From Planctomycetota bacterium (GTDB lineage: Bacteria > Planctomycetota > UBA1135 > GCA-002686595), in NCBI GenBank assembly GCA_028823345.1, contig JAPKBR010000020.1:1-59495 (forward strand): DNA of 59,495 nt, read 5' to 3'. Below, one piece after another: positions 18,542 to 27,260 of this stretch. The notes under the pieces were generated by a model. That model searched no databases, was not told where the DNA came from, and saw nothing but the letters and a program-made list of their open reading frames with translations. The translations under genes and the position numbers were made by a program. The first letter of the stretch is position 1; each line of letters starts with the position of its first letter.

Positions 18542-19870
18542 ATGGGCAAGATCATCCAACCACGGACCCTTAAGGGTTTTCGCGACCAACTCCCCGCCAG
18601 CATGATCCCGCGCGAGCGGTTGATTGACACCGCCCGCGAGGTCTATCGCTCCTTTGGCTTCGTGCCCATCGACACTCCGGCCCTTGAGTACACCGAGATC
18701 CTGCTGGGTAAGGGAAGTGACGAATCCGACAAGCAGATGTATCGCTTCGAGGACCCCGGCGGCCGCGATGTGTCCATGCGGTTCGACCTGACCATTCCCC
18801 TAGCGCGCTTCGTGGCCCAGCACGTGGGCACCTTGGGGACCCCATTCAAGCGCTATCAGATTGGTCCGGTTTGGCGGGGGGAAAACACCCAGCGGGGTCG
18901 CTACCGCGAGTTCACCCAGTGCGATTTCGACACGATCGGCACCGAAAGCGCCCTCGCCGATGCGGAAACGATCTTGGTGATCCACAGCCTCTTCAGTCGG
19001 CTTGGGGTCGGCGGGTTCACTATTCATGTGAACGAACGGCGCATTCTAAGTGGCCTCTTTGATCGCTTAGGTTTGCTCGATGTCAGCGTGCCTCTACTGC
19101 GCGCCCTTGACAAGCTCGACAAAATCGGAGCCGATGGTGTGACCGCCGAAATGGTGCGCGAGGCGAGTGTTACTGAGCAACAAGCCCAAGAGGTCCTGCG
19201 TTGGGCTGGGCTCAAGGGCAGCAACCAGGAAGTCCTCGATGCCCTGCCTGAAATGGTGGCGGGATCCGAAGAGGGAGAAGCAGGCCTGAAGCGCCTTCGC
19301 GAGGTGGTGGAGGGAGCCACCGCTGGCGGCGTGACCGCTGATCAGCTGGTGATCAATCTGGGAATTGCCCGGGGGCTTGATTATTACACCGGAATCGTTT
19401 TTGAGACGACCCTGGATGATCTCCCCGGCATCGGCAGTTGCTGCTCAGGGGGCCGCTACGACGATCTGGCCTCGCTCTATACCAAGCAACGTCTCCCAGG
19501 GGTTGGGGCCTCACTCGGCCTAGACCGCTTGTTGGCGGCCCTGGAGGAACTCGAGCGCACCGAGCAGATTGCCACCACGGCGGATGTGTTCCTCGTGCTC
19601 TTTGGTGACCAGCGAATTCCTGATCACATTCAGTTGGCAGCCGAGTTGCGCTCTGCAGGCTTGAACGTGGAACTCTATCCTGAGCCGAAGAAGCTCAGCG
19701 CCCAATTCAAGTACGCGGACCGGCGCGGGCACACCCTGGCGATTGTGGTGGGGGATGAGGAGTGGCAGCGCGGTGTGGCGCAACTCAAGCAAATGGGCAA
19801 TAAGCAAAGCCAAGAGGTGCCCCTCAAGGACCTTCCCGCCGCTTGCAGAAAATTACTGGCTGGCGAGTAG
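18542..19870 (+). CDS. hisS: Histidyl-tRNA synthetase
   Basis: Charges tRNA-His. Class II motifs are clear: the N-terminal TLKGFRDQLP, motif 1 region RSFGFVPIDTPALEY, motif 2 FKRYQIGPVWRGEN with RYREFTQCDFDTIG, the histidine loops GLDYYTGIVFE and GGRYDDL, and motif 3 PGVGASLGLDRL. A C-terminal anticodon domain (DVFLVLFGD... LRSAGLNVELYPE) completes it. 442 residues, normal. It is convergent with the secreted-protein array, 12 bases from its stop. Confidence 0.96.
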   Translation: MGKIIQPRTLKGFRDQLPASMIPRERLIDTAREVYRSFGFVPIDTPALEYTEILLGKGSDESDKQMYRFEDPGGRDVSMRFDLTIPLARFVAQHVGTLGTPFKRYQIGPVWRGENTQRGRYREFTQCDFDTIGTESALADAETILVIHSLFSRLGVGGFTIHVNERRILSGLFDRLGLLDVSVPLLRALDKLDKIGADGVTAEMVREASVTEQQAQEVLRWAGLKGSNQEVLDALPEMVAGSEEGEAGLKRLREVVEGATAGGVTADQLVINLGIARGLDYYTGIVFETTLDDLPGIGSCCSGGRYDDLASLYTKQRLPGVGASLGLDRLLAALEELERTEQIATTADVFLVLFGDQRIPDHIQLAAELRSAGLNVELYPEPKKLSAQFKYADRRGHTLAIVVGDEEWQRGVAQLKQMGNKQSQEVPLKDLPAACRKLLAGE

Positions 19871-19882
19871 GTCGCGGGTCCT

Positions 19883-21595
19883 CTAGAACGTCACTCCGAC
19901 CACATCGGAGAAGTTTGAATCTGCACCGTCCCGAAACCACAGCTGGAAATACCAAGTTTGGCCGCCGGCGATGAACCCATCCGGGGGGTTGGGCAGTTGG
20001 GCGGGGACATCAAATCCGGAACCCAGGCTGGATGTGGATGATTGGTTGATCATGACTCCTTGGCCATTGAATTGTCCCAGGCTGTTGCGCTTGAAGTTGT
20101 TGATCCCCGCAATATAGTTGTAGCGTCCGATGGGATGGCCTAGGCACAAGAGGCCATTGGAAACGGTGATGCCAGAGCTCACCAGGTTGCCACTGACTAA
20201 GAAGTATCCAAACTCATCTACCGGACCGTTGACCGCTTCTAGGTGGTACAGCTCGGGGCCCGAGAACGACGAGGTTAGTAGGGTGCAAGGCAGCCCTGAG
20301 CTGTTGGGCATGGCGGGGGTGCAACCCATGGTCGTGCTGCCGCCATCGAGACCGCCAAGCAGCAACGTGTAGCTCAAGCACGTAGTGCCCAGAGGGGGAA
20401 TCACTCGCAGCTTGATTTGGGCAGGGGTGGACGATGGGTTGGACCAAAGCAACTGAGTGCTGTTGGGCGAGATCACCTGTCCGCAGGCAAGAGAGCCTGC
20501 ACAGTTGCCCACGGTTTGGCTCGGGCAGGTGGAGGGAGTGTAGATCGCTAGTTCCAGGGGAAGGGGGAACGAGTCGGTCACTGCCTGAATCACAGCTACT
20601 TCGCCGCCGAGCACGGTCAGCTCAAAGTAGTCGGGCTCGGTCGGCCCCACTGCGAGGTTGGCATAGACGCCGTTGCCTACCGCAGCTGCGGACCAGCAGT
20701 CTTGATTGGGGGAGAAAGCATCATTGGTCAAGACGCCGCAGGGGTTGTCATCCACCACGAGCATTCCGGCCCCGCCACCGCCGGGGTTTTTGGATCCCAC
20801 TTGGATCAAGTATTGAAACCCAAGAGGAACAACTGGTAAGTGAACCTGTGAGAGCATCCCAGGCCCGTCATCGTCGTCAGAACCCACACAGACTAGGTTG
20901 CCGCAATCGGTGTACTGGTAGACCCGCAGGAGGGTATCTGCGGAAGGTTCCGAAGACTGAGTTCCGATCCAGAATGCGCCGCTGTAGGTGGGGACCCAGA
21001 GGAAGAACACATCGTCTTGGATCGTGAAGGTGTCACAAAGGGATCCGCTCGACGCATTGATGCCACTCGAGGTTGCGCAGCCGTTGTTATAGGGCAAGAC
21101 GCCTTTGCCCCAGAACCAGTGGGCTGCCGCGCATTCGTCGTTGTAGGCCGGCATGCAGCGTACGGTGAATTGCCCAACGATATCGGTGGCCATATCTTTT
21201 GCGCCCACTTGCACCAGGATTTGATCTCCCGCCTGCAGCATTCCGAAGGTGATCTGACTTTGGAGTCCACAAGCATCGTCGTTGAAGCGGTGACAGTTTG
21301 CCTGGCAGCCGACCCCGGCGTAGACCGCCATGACCGTGTCACCGGTTGTGCCACAGGTCTCGAAAATGTAGCTACCTGTTTTTGGCGCAGTCCACTGGTA
21401 GAACACGTCTCGCCACATGTTCACGCCGCAGCCCATAAAGCCGCTGGGAGTGGCATTGGTGTTGTCTAGGGTCCATGACCCGACTCCGTCAATGTGCGTT
21501 GGGTCCCAACAAGCATCTTGTGCGCTGGCGGCGCCTGTGAAACTGTGGCCTAAGAACCCCAGAAGGAGCATGCAGAGGGTGGGTTTAGTGAGCAT
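19883..21595 (-). CDS. Secreted repeat protein of the shared C-terminal-domain family (copy 1)
   Basis: 570 residues with a signal peptide (LLLGFLGHSFTGAASAQ). Two cysteine-rich repeats of about 120 residues follow, each with the pattern '.W..DN....SGF..C', 'DVF(Y/F).W.(A/P)..(S/T)G', 'D...C' and 'GDQ.L(V/I)QVG'. Then comes a PPC-like module (NDAFSPNQDCWSAAAVGNG... TEPDYFELTV) and the C-terminal domain shared with the next three genes: SGPELYHLEAVNGPVDEFGYF, then LCLGHPIGRYN, then WYFQLWFRDGADSNFSD at the end. This copy is the most divergent of the four. Probably surface-exposed or released. The repeats recall PPC/cadherin-like binding modules, but no enzyme motif is visible. Confidence 0.8.
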   Translation of the reverse strand: MLTKPTLCMLLLGFLGHSFTGAASAQDACWDPTHIDGVGSWTLDNTNATPSGFMGCGVNMWRDVFYQWTAPKTGSYIFETCGTTGDTVMAVYAGVGCQANCHRFNDDACGLQSQITFGMLQAGDQILVQVGAKDMATDIVGQFTVRCMPAYNDECAAAHWFWGKGVLPYNNGCATSSGINASSGSLCDTFTIQDDVFFLWVPTYSGAFWIGTQSSEPSADTLLRVYQYTDCGNLVCVGSDDDDGPGMLSQVHLPVVPLGFQYLIQVGSKNPGGGGAGMLVVDDNPCGVLTNDAFSPNQDCWSAAAVGNGVYANLAVGPTEPDYFELTVLGGEVAVIQAVTDSFPLPLELAIYTPSTCPSQTVGNCAGSLACGQVISPNSTQLLWSNPSSTPAQIKLRVIPPLGTTCLSYTLLLGGLDGGSTTMGCTPAMPNSSGLPCTLLTSSFSGPELYHLEAVNGPVDEFGYFLVSGNLVSSGITVSNGLLCLGHPIGRYNYIAGINNFKRNSLGQFNGQGVMINQSSTSSLGSGFDVPAQLPNPPDGFIAGGQTWYFQLWFRDGADSNFSDVVGVTF

Positions 21596-21872
21596 TAGGA
21601 ATTGTAATTGTGTGGGCGTAGGGTCGGGGAAAGACCTTAGGTCCCTAATTATGTCAGACTTATGGTTCTGTACACTCGAGGGTGAGAATGTCGTCTCGCT
21701 TCAAGGCACCTAAGGGGCTATTCAGGGATCAGGGCCGAATTTATTTCTGCGCCAATACCTACGAATCGTGCTTGTGTTTCAGTATGAGACAGTAGGGGCG
21801 GAGCACTGTTACCCGCCTGAGTTCCTGGTAAGTGTGGTGCATTCAGCCACAGAGGCTCGGTCTTGGGAGGTT

Positions 21873-24107
21873 CTAGAACGAGACCGAGAGTCCGTTCGAG
21901 AAGTTAGACGTGCCGGCAAGGTCCCGGTACCAAAGCTGGAAGTGCCAGGTGGAACCGCTCGTGATTAGTCCACCCGGAGGGCTCGGCAGGTTGATCGGCA
22001 AATCAAAGCCCGCCCCGGTGGAGGAAGTCCCCCCCACGTTTTGGAAGAGACCTCCCACATCAAAGCGGCCGATTGAGTTCAGTCCCGGCCCTGAGTTGGG
22101 GTTGTAGCGGCCGATTGGCGCGCCCAAGCACAGCTGGCCGGTGCTTACGGGTACGCCCGGGTCCATGCTTGTTGCAGACACTAGGAAGTAGCCAAACTGG
22201 TCCACGGGACCACCCATAGCCTCCAGGTGGAACACTCCTGGTCCCGAGAAGGTCGAACCTCCCAGGGTCACATAGGTGCCGCTCGAGTTCGTCGAAGCAG
22301 GATCGCAGAACAAATCGGGTCCACCAGCGTCGGCGCCCGTGACAATCAACTCATACTCCACACAGTCTCCCAGGCTGGACGGCCAGAGGCTGACCCGCAG
22401 GGTGCAGTCCACATCTGCCCCAGTGGCGTTGATCCAAGTTAAGGACTCGGGAGCCACGCTAGACCAGCCGCAAGCTAGGGAACCCGTGCAGGTCGGGTCC
22501 ACGGCGGGATCATCTAGGCAACTGACTGCATCGAACAGGAACATGTCGATATCCCCATCGCTAATGTTGTGGTTGCAGAGCACATCGAGGGTGCCGCCTG
22601 CGGGAACGGTAAGGCTGTAGATGTCCAAGTCGGTGCGGAACACCGTCAAGCCGGGGTAAACCCCATCAATAATCGGTTGGGCGGTGGAACAGGTGTCGTT
22701 TTCCTCGAAGGCATCGGGGCCAAGAGCCGCACAGGGATCGGCCCAGGAGGCAATGTTGAGGGTGCCTGAGCCAACTAATCCATTCCAGCCACCCAGTTGC
22801 ACGAGAATCAGATCGCCGGCCGAGAGTCCCAGGAGCACGGCCTCGCTGGCACCGCTACCACAGGGGCCGTCATCGTTGTGGGCTGCACATGTGGATGCGC
22901 AGCCCAATCCTAGGTGCGCAGTGAGTTTCGTGTCGTAGAGCGACCCGCAGGTGTCGAATTGGAAATCACCACTGCTGGGCGCGGTCCATTGGAAGAACAC
23001 ATCGGCTCCCATGTCCAACGCGCTCGAGCTACAAACCGCAGAGCTTGCCCCGTTGAACCCGCTGGTGGACGCTGTGCTAGTGTCAAAAGCCCAGGTACCG
23101 CTGCCGTTGATCACCGTGGCGGTAGAGCATAGATCGTTGCCAGGGGGAGCCGGCGGCAGGCTGACGTTCAGGAATCCGTCGCCAGCGGGACTGGTATCAC
23201 TCCAACTACCGACCTGAATCAAGTACTGATCGCCGCCCGTCAGCCCATACAGCACGATCTTGGATGAGTAAACCGGGTCAACCCCTCCATCATCGTCCGA
23301 GGCTAGGCAGGTCGCCGAACAGTCGGCCCCTGTGTGAATCGACATTTTTGTGTCAGTGTTGACGGGGGAGAATTCCGTGTCGAACTGGTAGTCCCCGCCT
23401 CCTGTTGGAACGGTCCAAGCGAAAAAGAGGTCCTTACGGATCGAATCAATTCCAGTGGTTCCCGTATTGGCCGGGCTGAAACAGCCCATGGGGTTCCCCC
23501 CATCAAAACCACTGGTTGTTGCAGCCCTGTTGTCCCAGTTGAAGGTGCCCAGGCCGCTAATGATCTGGGGTGTAGAGCAATCATCGTTTGTGGGTGGGAC
23601 TAGGTGGGTGATGTTCAGCAGGGCATCGCCAATAGCGCTGGTGTCGTTCCAGCTGCCTACTTGGATCAGGTATTGGTCGCCGCCTGTCAGGCCCATCAGT
23701 TGGATGAGGGAAGAGAAGGCGGGCACGCTGCCACTATCATCATCCGAGGCAACACAGGTCGCGCTGCAATCAGACCCCAAATGGATGGACATCTTGGTGT
23801 CGTCGATGCCGATCGAGTTTTCCGTGTCGAAGATGTAGTTTCCTGTGGCCGGGACGGTCCATGCAAAGAACACATCCTGGCGAATGGTGTCCGAGCCCGT
23901 GGCTCCCGCATTGGTCGGACTGAAGCATGTGGTCGGGTCGCCTCCGTCAAAGCCAGACGTGGTGTTGAGGGTATTGTCCCAGTTGTAGGTGCCCGTACCC
24001 GAGATAACCACTGGCGCGCTGCATGTGTCGCCTACTTGGGCAGAGGTTAGGCTTGCGGAACTGAGACTGACTGCTAGAAGGAGTGCTCGTTGGAGAGTGG
24101 GTTTCAT
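21873..24107 (-). CDS. Secreted repeat protein of the shared C-terminal-domain family (copy 2)
   Basis: 744 residues from the ATG at 24107, where the signal peptide MKPTLQRALLLAVSLSSASL begins; an upstream in-frame start at 24182 would add 25 non-signal residues. Three repeats of about 120 residues follow (TYNWDNTLNTTSGFDGGD; TFNWDNRAATTSGFDGGN; TWAFDTSTASTSGFNGAS), each with DVFFAWT or LFFAWT and GDQYLIQVGSW. A PPC-like domain (DAFEENDTCSTAQPI... DIYSLTVPAGG) comes next, then the family C-terminal domain ending FQLWYRDLAGTSNFSNG. The repeats carry DDD/DDG stretches that could bind calcium. Function unknown. Confidence 0.8.
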   Translation of the reverse strand: MKPTLQRALLLAVSLSSASLTSAQVGDTCSAPVVISGTGTYNWDNTLNTTSGFDGGDPTTCFSPTNAGATGSDTIRQDVFFAWTVPATGNYIFDTENSIGIDDTKMSIHLGSDCSATCVASDDDSGSVPAFSSLIQLMGLTGGDQYLIQVGSWNDTSAIGDALLNITHLVPPTNDDCSTPQIISGLGTFNWDNRAATTSGFDGGNPMGCFSPANTGTTGIDSIRKDLFFAWTVPTGGGDYQFDTEFSPVNTDTKMSIHTGADCSATCLASDDDGGVDPVYSSKIVLYGLTGGDQYLIQVGSWSDTSPAGDGFLNVSLPPAPPGNDLCSTATVINGSGTWAFDTSTASTSGFNGASSAVCSSSALDMGADVFFQWTAPSSGDFQFDTCGSLYDTKLTAHLGLGCASTCAAHNDDGPCGSGASEAVLLGLSAGDLILVQLGGWNGLVGSGTLNIASWADPCAALGPDAFEENDTCSTAQPIIDGVYPGLTVFRTDLDIYSLTVPAGGTLDVLCNHNISDGDIDMFLFDAVSCLDDPAVDPTCTGSLACGWSSVAPESLTWINATGADVDCTLRVSLWPSSLGDCVEYELIVTGADAGGPDLFCDPASTNSSGTYVTLGGSTFSGPGVFHLEAMGGPVDQFGYFLVSATSMDPGVPVSTGQLCLGAPIGRYNPNSGPGLNSIGRFDVGGLFQNVGGTSSTGAGFDLPINLPSPPGGLITSGSTWHFQLWYRDLAGTSNFSNGLSVSF

Positions 24108-24262
24108 GATGACAGCCTTGCTAGGGTATTGATTCTGTTCTGCGAAGGTAGTGGGTGCGGGCGGCCTCCAATGATAGGCCACGGCTCAAAAAGATCCTCG
24201 TTCCCAATCATCCAGCACTTTGCACCCATTAGTCCATTCCTGTTCCATATTGGGAACCCGAA

Positions 24263-24471
24263 GCCCCAATCCAATGCAAAGCGGGCGCCTCCCCCGCAAT
24301 GGGGGAGACGCCCGCTTGTTTGCCTTGGCTCCGGGGAAAAACCCCGGGAGTCGATCAGAAGTCGACCGAGATGCCGTCCGAGAAGTTCGAACTGGCGCCG
24401 TCGCGGAACCACAGCTGGAAGTGCCAGGTGGCACCCACGGTGATCACGCCGCCCGGAGGACTCGGCAGGGT
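24263..24471 (-). repeat. 209-bp block shared with 27052-27260 (copy A)
   Basis: This stretch and 27052-27260 are the same length and differ at only three positions that I count. Both include the intrinsic terminator, a second small hairpin, the stop codon and the last ~39 codons of the gene. Identity falls off to the left beyond the terminator and becomes mosaic to the right. Recent duplication or gene conversion explains it better than protein-level selection, because non-coding bases are conserved too. Confidence 0.9.
24279..24317 (-). terminator. Intrinsic terminator after secreted-protein copy 3
   Basis: On the minus strand the arms AAGCGGGCGTCTCCCCC and GGGGGAGGCGCCCGCTT (one G-U pair) enclose a 5-base loop. 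The U-tract is weak. A second hairpin (CCGGGG, A5, CCCCGG; 24331-24347) lies between it and the stop codon. The same pair recurs after copy 4. Confidence 0.75.
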
Positions 24472-26841
24472 TGCAGGCAAGTCAAAGCCCGAGCCCACCG
24501 TCGAGGTGCCGCCCAGGTTCTGGAAGACCCCGCCAGCATCAAAGCGGCCGATCGAGTTCAAGGCCGGGCCCGCGCCCGGGTTGTAACGACCGATCGGGGC
24601 GGTGAGGCAAAGCTCACCGTCGGCGACGGATATGCCCGGATCCACCGGCGCAGCCGAGACCAGGAAGTAGCCGAATTGGTCCACGGGGCCGCCTTGGGCG
24701 TCCAAGTGGAACACGCCAGGACCGCTGAAGTCCGAACCTCCCAGAGTTGCAGAGCCACCACCCGAGTGGGTGTTGGCCGGGTTGCAGAACAGGGCCGGGC
24801 CAGCGGCGCCTGCACCAACTATGATCAAGTCATAATCGTTGCAGTCAGATCCACTGTTGGGCCAAACGTGCACACGCAAGGTGCAGTCCATGTCAGCGCC
24901 GGTGGTATTGGTCCAGGTCAAGTTTTCGTTGTCGGAACCAGAGAAGCCACAGGCTAGGGTGTTGTTGCAAGCAGATGCCTGGTCGTCGTCACAAAAGGCG
25001 GCCTCCCAAAGCATGGCATCCAGATCGCCAAGGGCGGCGGAGTGGTTGACATCGATGGTCACAGTGACGCCGTCGGCTACGGTCAGGGAGTAGTAGTCCG
25101 GGTCCGTCTTGGACGTGTTCAGGGCAATGTAGGCACCGTCACCGATAGAAGTTGCCGTGGCGCAGGAGTCATTCTCTTCGAATGGGTCCGGCAAAACGCT
25201 GGCGCAGGGATCGGGAGCAATCGTGACAGTCATGTCGTAGTCACTGCAGTCGCCACCGAATGCGGGGTCGTCGCGGATCTCAACGATCCAGGTCTCCACA
25301 GCACCCGAGGTGTTGCTGTGGGTCATGCCGTTGGCGTCAATGTCCGAAACCCAGTTGCCAGCACCGTCGTATTCGCTCATGTCCAGATCGTCTAGGAACC
25401 AGATGATGTCAAGGGTCAGAATTTCCGCGGGCGGTATGGTGAAGACATAGAAGTCCGAGTCTGTCTGGTGACAGATTAGACCCGGATAGACTCCGCTCGT
25501 CAGCGCAGTGGCAGTGGCGGTGGTGTCGTTGTCTTCGAATGCGTCATCGCCCAGTGCGATGCAGGGGTCAACCCATGGGAGGATCTCCATGGTGCCCGTG
25601 CCAGATTGGCCGGCGAAGCCGCCGATCTGGATGAGGAAGGTGTCGCCAGCGTTGACGCCAGAAAGGGTCACGGCGCTTTGCAAGCCGTAGCTGTCATCGT
25701 TGTAGGCCAGGCAAGTCGCTGCGCAACCGGTTCCTGTATGCACATTGAGCTTAGTGTCGTAGAGGGAGCCTTCCAGCTTGATCTCGATATCACCAGTCGT
25801 TGTGGCAGTCCACTGCCAGAATAGGTCCGGCCCGAAATCCAAGGAGCCGGCGTTTGTGCAGGCCGAGCCACCGCTGAAGCCACTGGTGGATGCGATGACG
25901 GTATTGAAGGACCAGGTTCCGAGTCCGCCGATTACATCGGCAACGGAACAATCGTCGTTGCCCGGGCCTGCGCCAAGAGCAGTCGTGTTCAGGCCGCCGA
26001 GACCGGCAGCACCGTTCCAGCCACCGACCTGAATCAGGAAGGTGTCGCCAATGGACACACCACCGACAATCACGCTGCTTTGGTTACCTCCGGACTGGTC
26101 GTTGAAGTAAGTGCAGGTGGCTGTGCAACCGCTGCCCGTGTGCACACTTAGCATCGTGTCGAAGCTCGAACCAAAGGTGTCAATCTGCCAACTGCCCGCT
26201 GCATCAGCGGTCCACTCCCAGAACAGGTCAGAGTTCATGGCGAGGGATCCAGCAGCCGTGCAAGCTGAGCCACCCGTGAAACCGCTCACGCTGGCTCCCA
26301 AGGAGTTGAATGCCCAGGCGCCTACGCCAGCGACGACGTCGGGGATCGAGCAATCTTCGTTGGAGGAAGCTCCTGCCAAGAGGGCCGTGTTCAGAACGCC
26401 AACGCCAGCATTACCATTCCAGCCACCGACCTGAATCAGGAACGTGTCGCCAATGGCCACGCCCGTCAAGGTGAGCGTGCTGTGGAAGCTGCCGCAGGGG
26501 CCGTCATCGTTGTAGGCCGTACAAGTTGCCGCGCATGCGGTACCCGAGTGGGCGTTCAGCTTAGTGTCGTAGTTGGAACCACAGGTGTCGATCTGCCAGC
26601 TGCCTGCCGCATCGGCGGTCCACTGGAAGAACTGGTCGGGGCCCACATCAAGGGAACCGGCGTTGGTGCACGCGGAGCCACCGGAAAAACCAGTGGTCGT
26701 GGCTGCGGTGGTGTCAAAGGCCCAGTTTCCTGTTCCGGCGACAGCGAGAGCGGTGGTGCAGTCATCGCCTTGGGCGAACGAGGGGGCTACGAGCAGGGCG
26801 GCTAGCGCTCCAGCTTGGATCCAGTTTTGAGGGGAAATCAT
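24355..26841 (-). CDS. Secreted repeat protein of the shared C-terminal-domain family (copy 3, largest)
   Basis: 828 residues from the ATG at 26841, where the signal peptide MISPQNWIQAGALAALLVAP begins; the frame is open upstream to 27201, but those 120 codons run over copy 4's terminator and are not signal-like. Three repeats (NWAFDTTAATTTGFSGGS; AWAFNSLGASVSGFTGGS; TWSFNTVIASTSGFSGGS) each carry D-F-W-Q/E-W-T, YDTKL or FDTML, H(T/S)G, and GDTFLIQ(V/I)GG. Two PPC-like domains follow (DAFEDNDTTATATALTSGVY; DPFEENDSCATATSIGDGAY), then the C-terminal domain (FHLDAQGGPVDQFGYFLVSA; HFQLWFRDGASSNFSDG). No Shine-Dalgarno site is evident. Confidence 0.82.
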   Translation of the reverse strand: MISPQNWIQAGALAALLVAPSFAQGDDCTTALAVAGTGNWAFDTTAATTTGFSGGSACTNAGSLDVGPDQFFQWTADAAGSWQIDTCGSNYDTKLNAHSGTACAATCTAYNDDGPCGSFHSTLTLTGVAIGDTFLIQVGGWNGNAGVGVLNTALLAGASSNEDCSIPDVVAGVGAWAFNSLGASVSGFTGGSACTAAGSLAMNSDLFWEWTADAAGSWQIDTFGSSFDTMLSVHTGSGCTATCTYFNDQSGGNQSSVIVGGVSIGDTFLIQVGGWNGAAGLGGLNTTALGAGPGNDDCSVADVIGGLGTWSFNTVIASTSGFSGGSACTNAGSLDFGPDLFWQWTATTTGDIEIKLEGSLYDTKLNVHTGTGCAATCLAYNDDSYGLQSAVTLSGVNAGDTFLIQIGGFAGQSGTGTMEILPWVDPCIALGDDAFEDNDTTATATALTSGVYPGLICHQTDSDFYVFTIPPAEILTLDIIWFLDDLDMSEYDGAGNWVSDIDANGMTHSNTSGAVETWIVEIRDDPAFGGDCSDYDMTVTIAPDPCASVLPDPFEENDSCATATSIGDGAYIALNTSKTDPDYYSLTVADGVTVTIDVNHSAALGDLDAMLWEAAFCDDDQASACNNTLACGFSGSDNENLTWTNTTGADMDCTLRVHVWPNSGSDCNDYDLIIVGAGAAGPALFCNPANTHSGGGSATLGGSDFSGPGVFHLDAQGGPVDQFGYFLVSAAPVDPGISVADGELCLTAPIGRYNPGAGPALNSIGRFDAGGVFQNLGGTSTVGSGFDLPATLPSPPGGVITVGATWHFQLWFRDGASSNFSDGISVDF

Positions 26842-27051
26842 TTGAGAATTGGGGGAAAAGTGAAGGAGGGGGGTGAAAACGCCCTTAACAGCGAAAGTCA
26901 TCCGATCCTCTCTATTGTGCAGAGGTAGTCCCAGACCGCAAGGTCTCTCGGGCGAGGTGTTTGAAATCCGACGCGGGGACCTGCTCCTTGGAGCTTCCAG
27001 GACGGGTATGGCATTCAGTAGGTACCAAAAATCGCCATATTTTGTGCGCAG

Positions 27052-27260
27052 GCCCCAATCCAATACAAAGCGGGCGCCTCCCCCGCAATGGGGGAGACGC
27101 CCGCTTGTTTGCCTTGGCTCCGGGGAAAAACCCCGGGAGTCGATCAGAAGTCGACCGAGATGCCGTCCGAGAAGTTCGAACTGGCGCCGTCGCGGTACCA
27201 CAGCTGGAAGTGCCAGGTGGCGCCCACGGTGATCACGCCGCCCGGAGGACTCGGCAGGGT
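27052..27260 (-). repeat. 209-bp block shared with 24263-24471 (copy B)
   Basis: Partner of the block at 24263-24471, at a constant offset of 2789 bases and with no gaps. It covers the terminator and the 3' end of copy 4. The coding differences change one arginine-flanked residue from W to Y. Confidence 0.9.
27068..27106 (-). terminator. Intrinsic terminator after secreted-protein copy 4
   Basis: Same 17-base stem as at 24279-24317, again preceded by a small CCGGGG/CCCCGG hairpin (27120-27136). It separates copy 4 from copy 3, implying separate transcription of the two genes. It also accounts for much of the 302-base gap 26842-27143, in which I see no gene. Confidence 0.75.

Noticed and set aside
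26842-27201. Upstream extension of secreted-protein copy 3 by 120 codons
   Set aside because: It runs over the terminator and 3' end of copy 4; the signal peptide at 26841 marks the real start.
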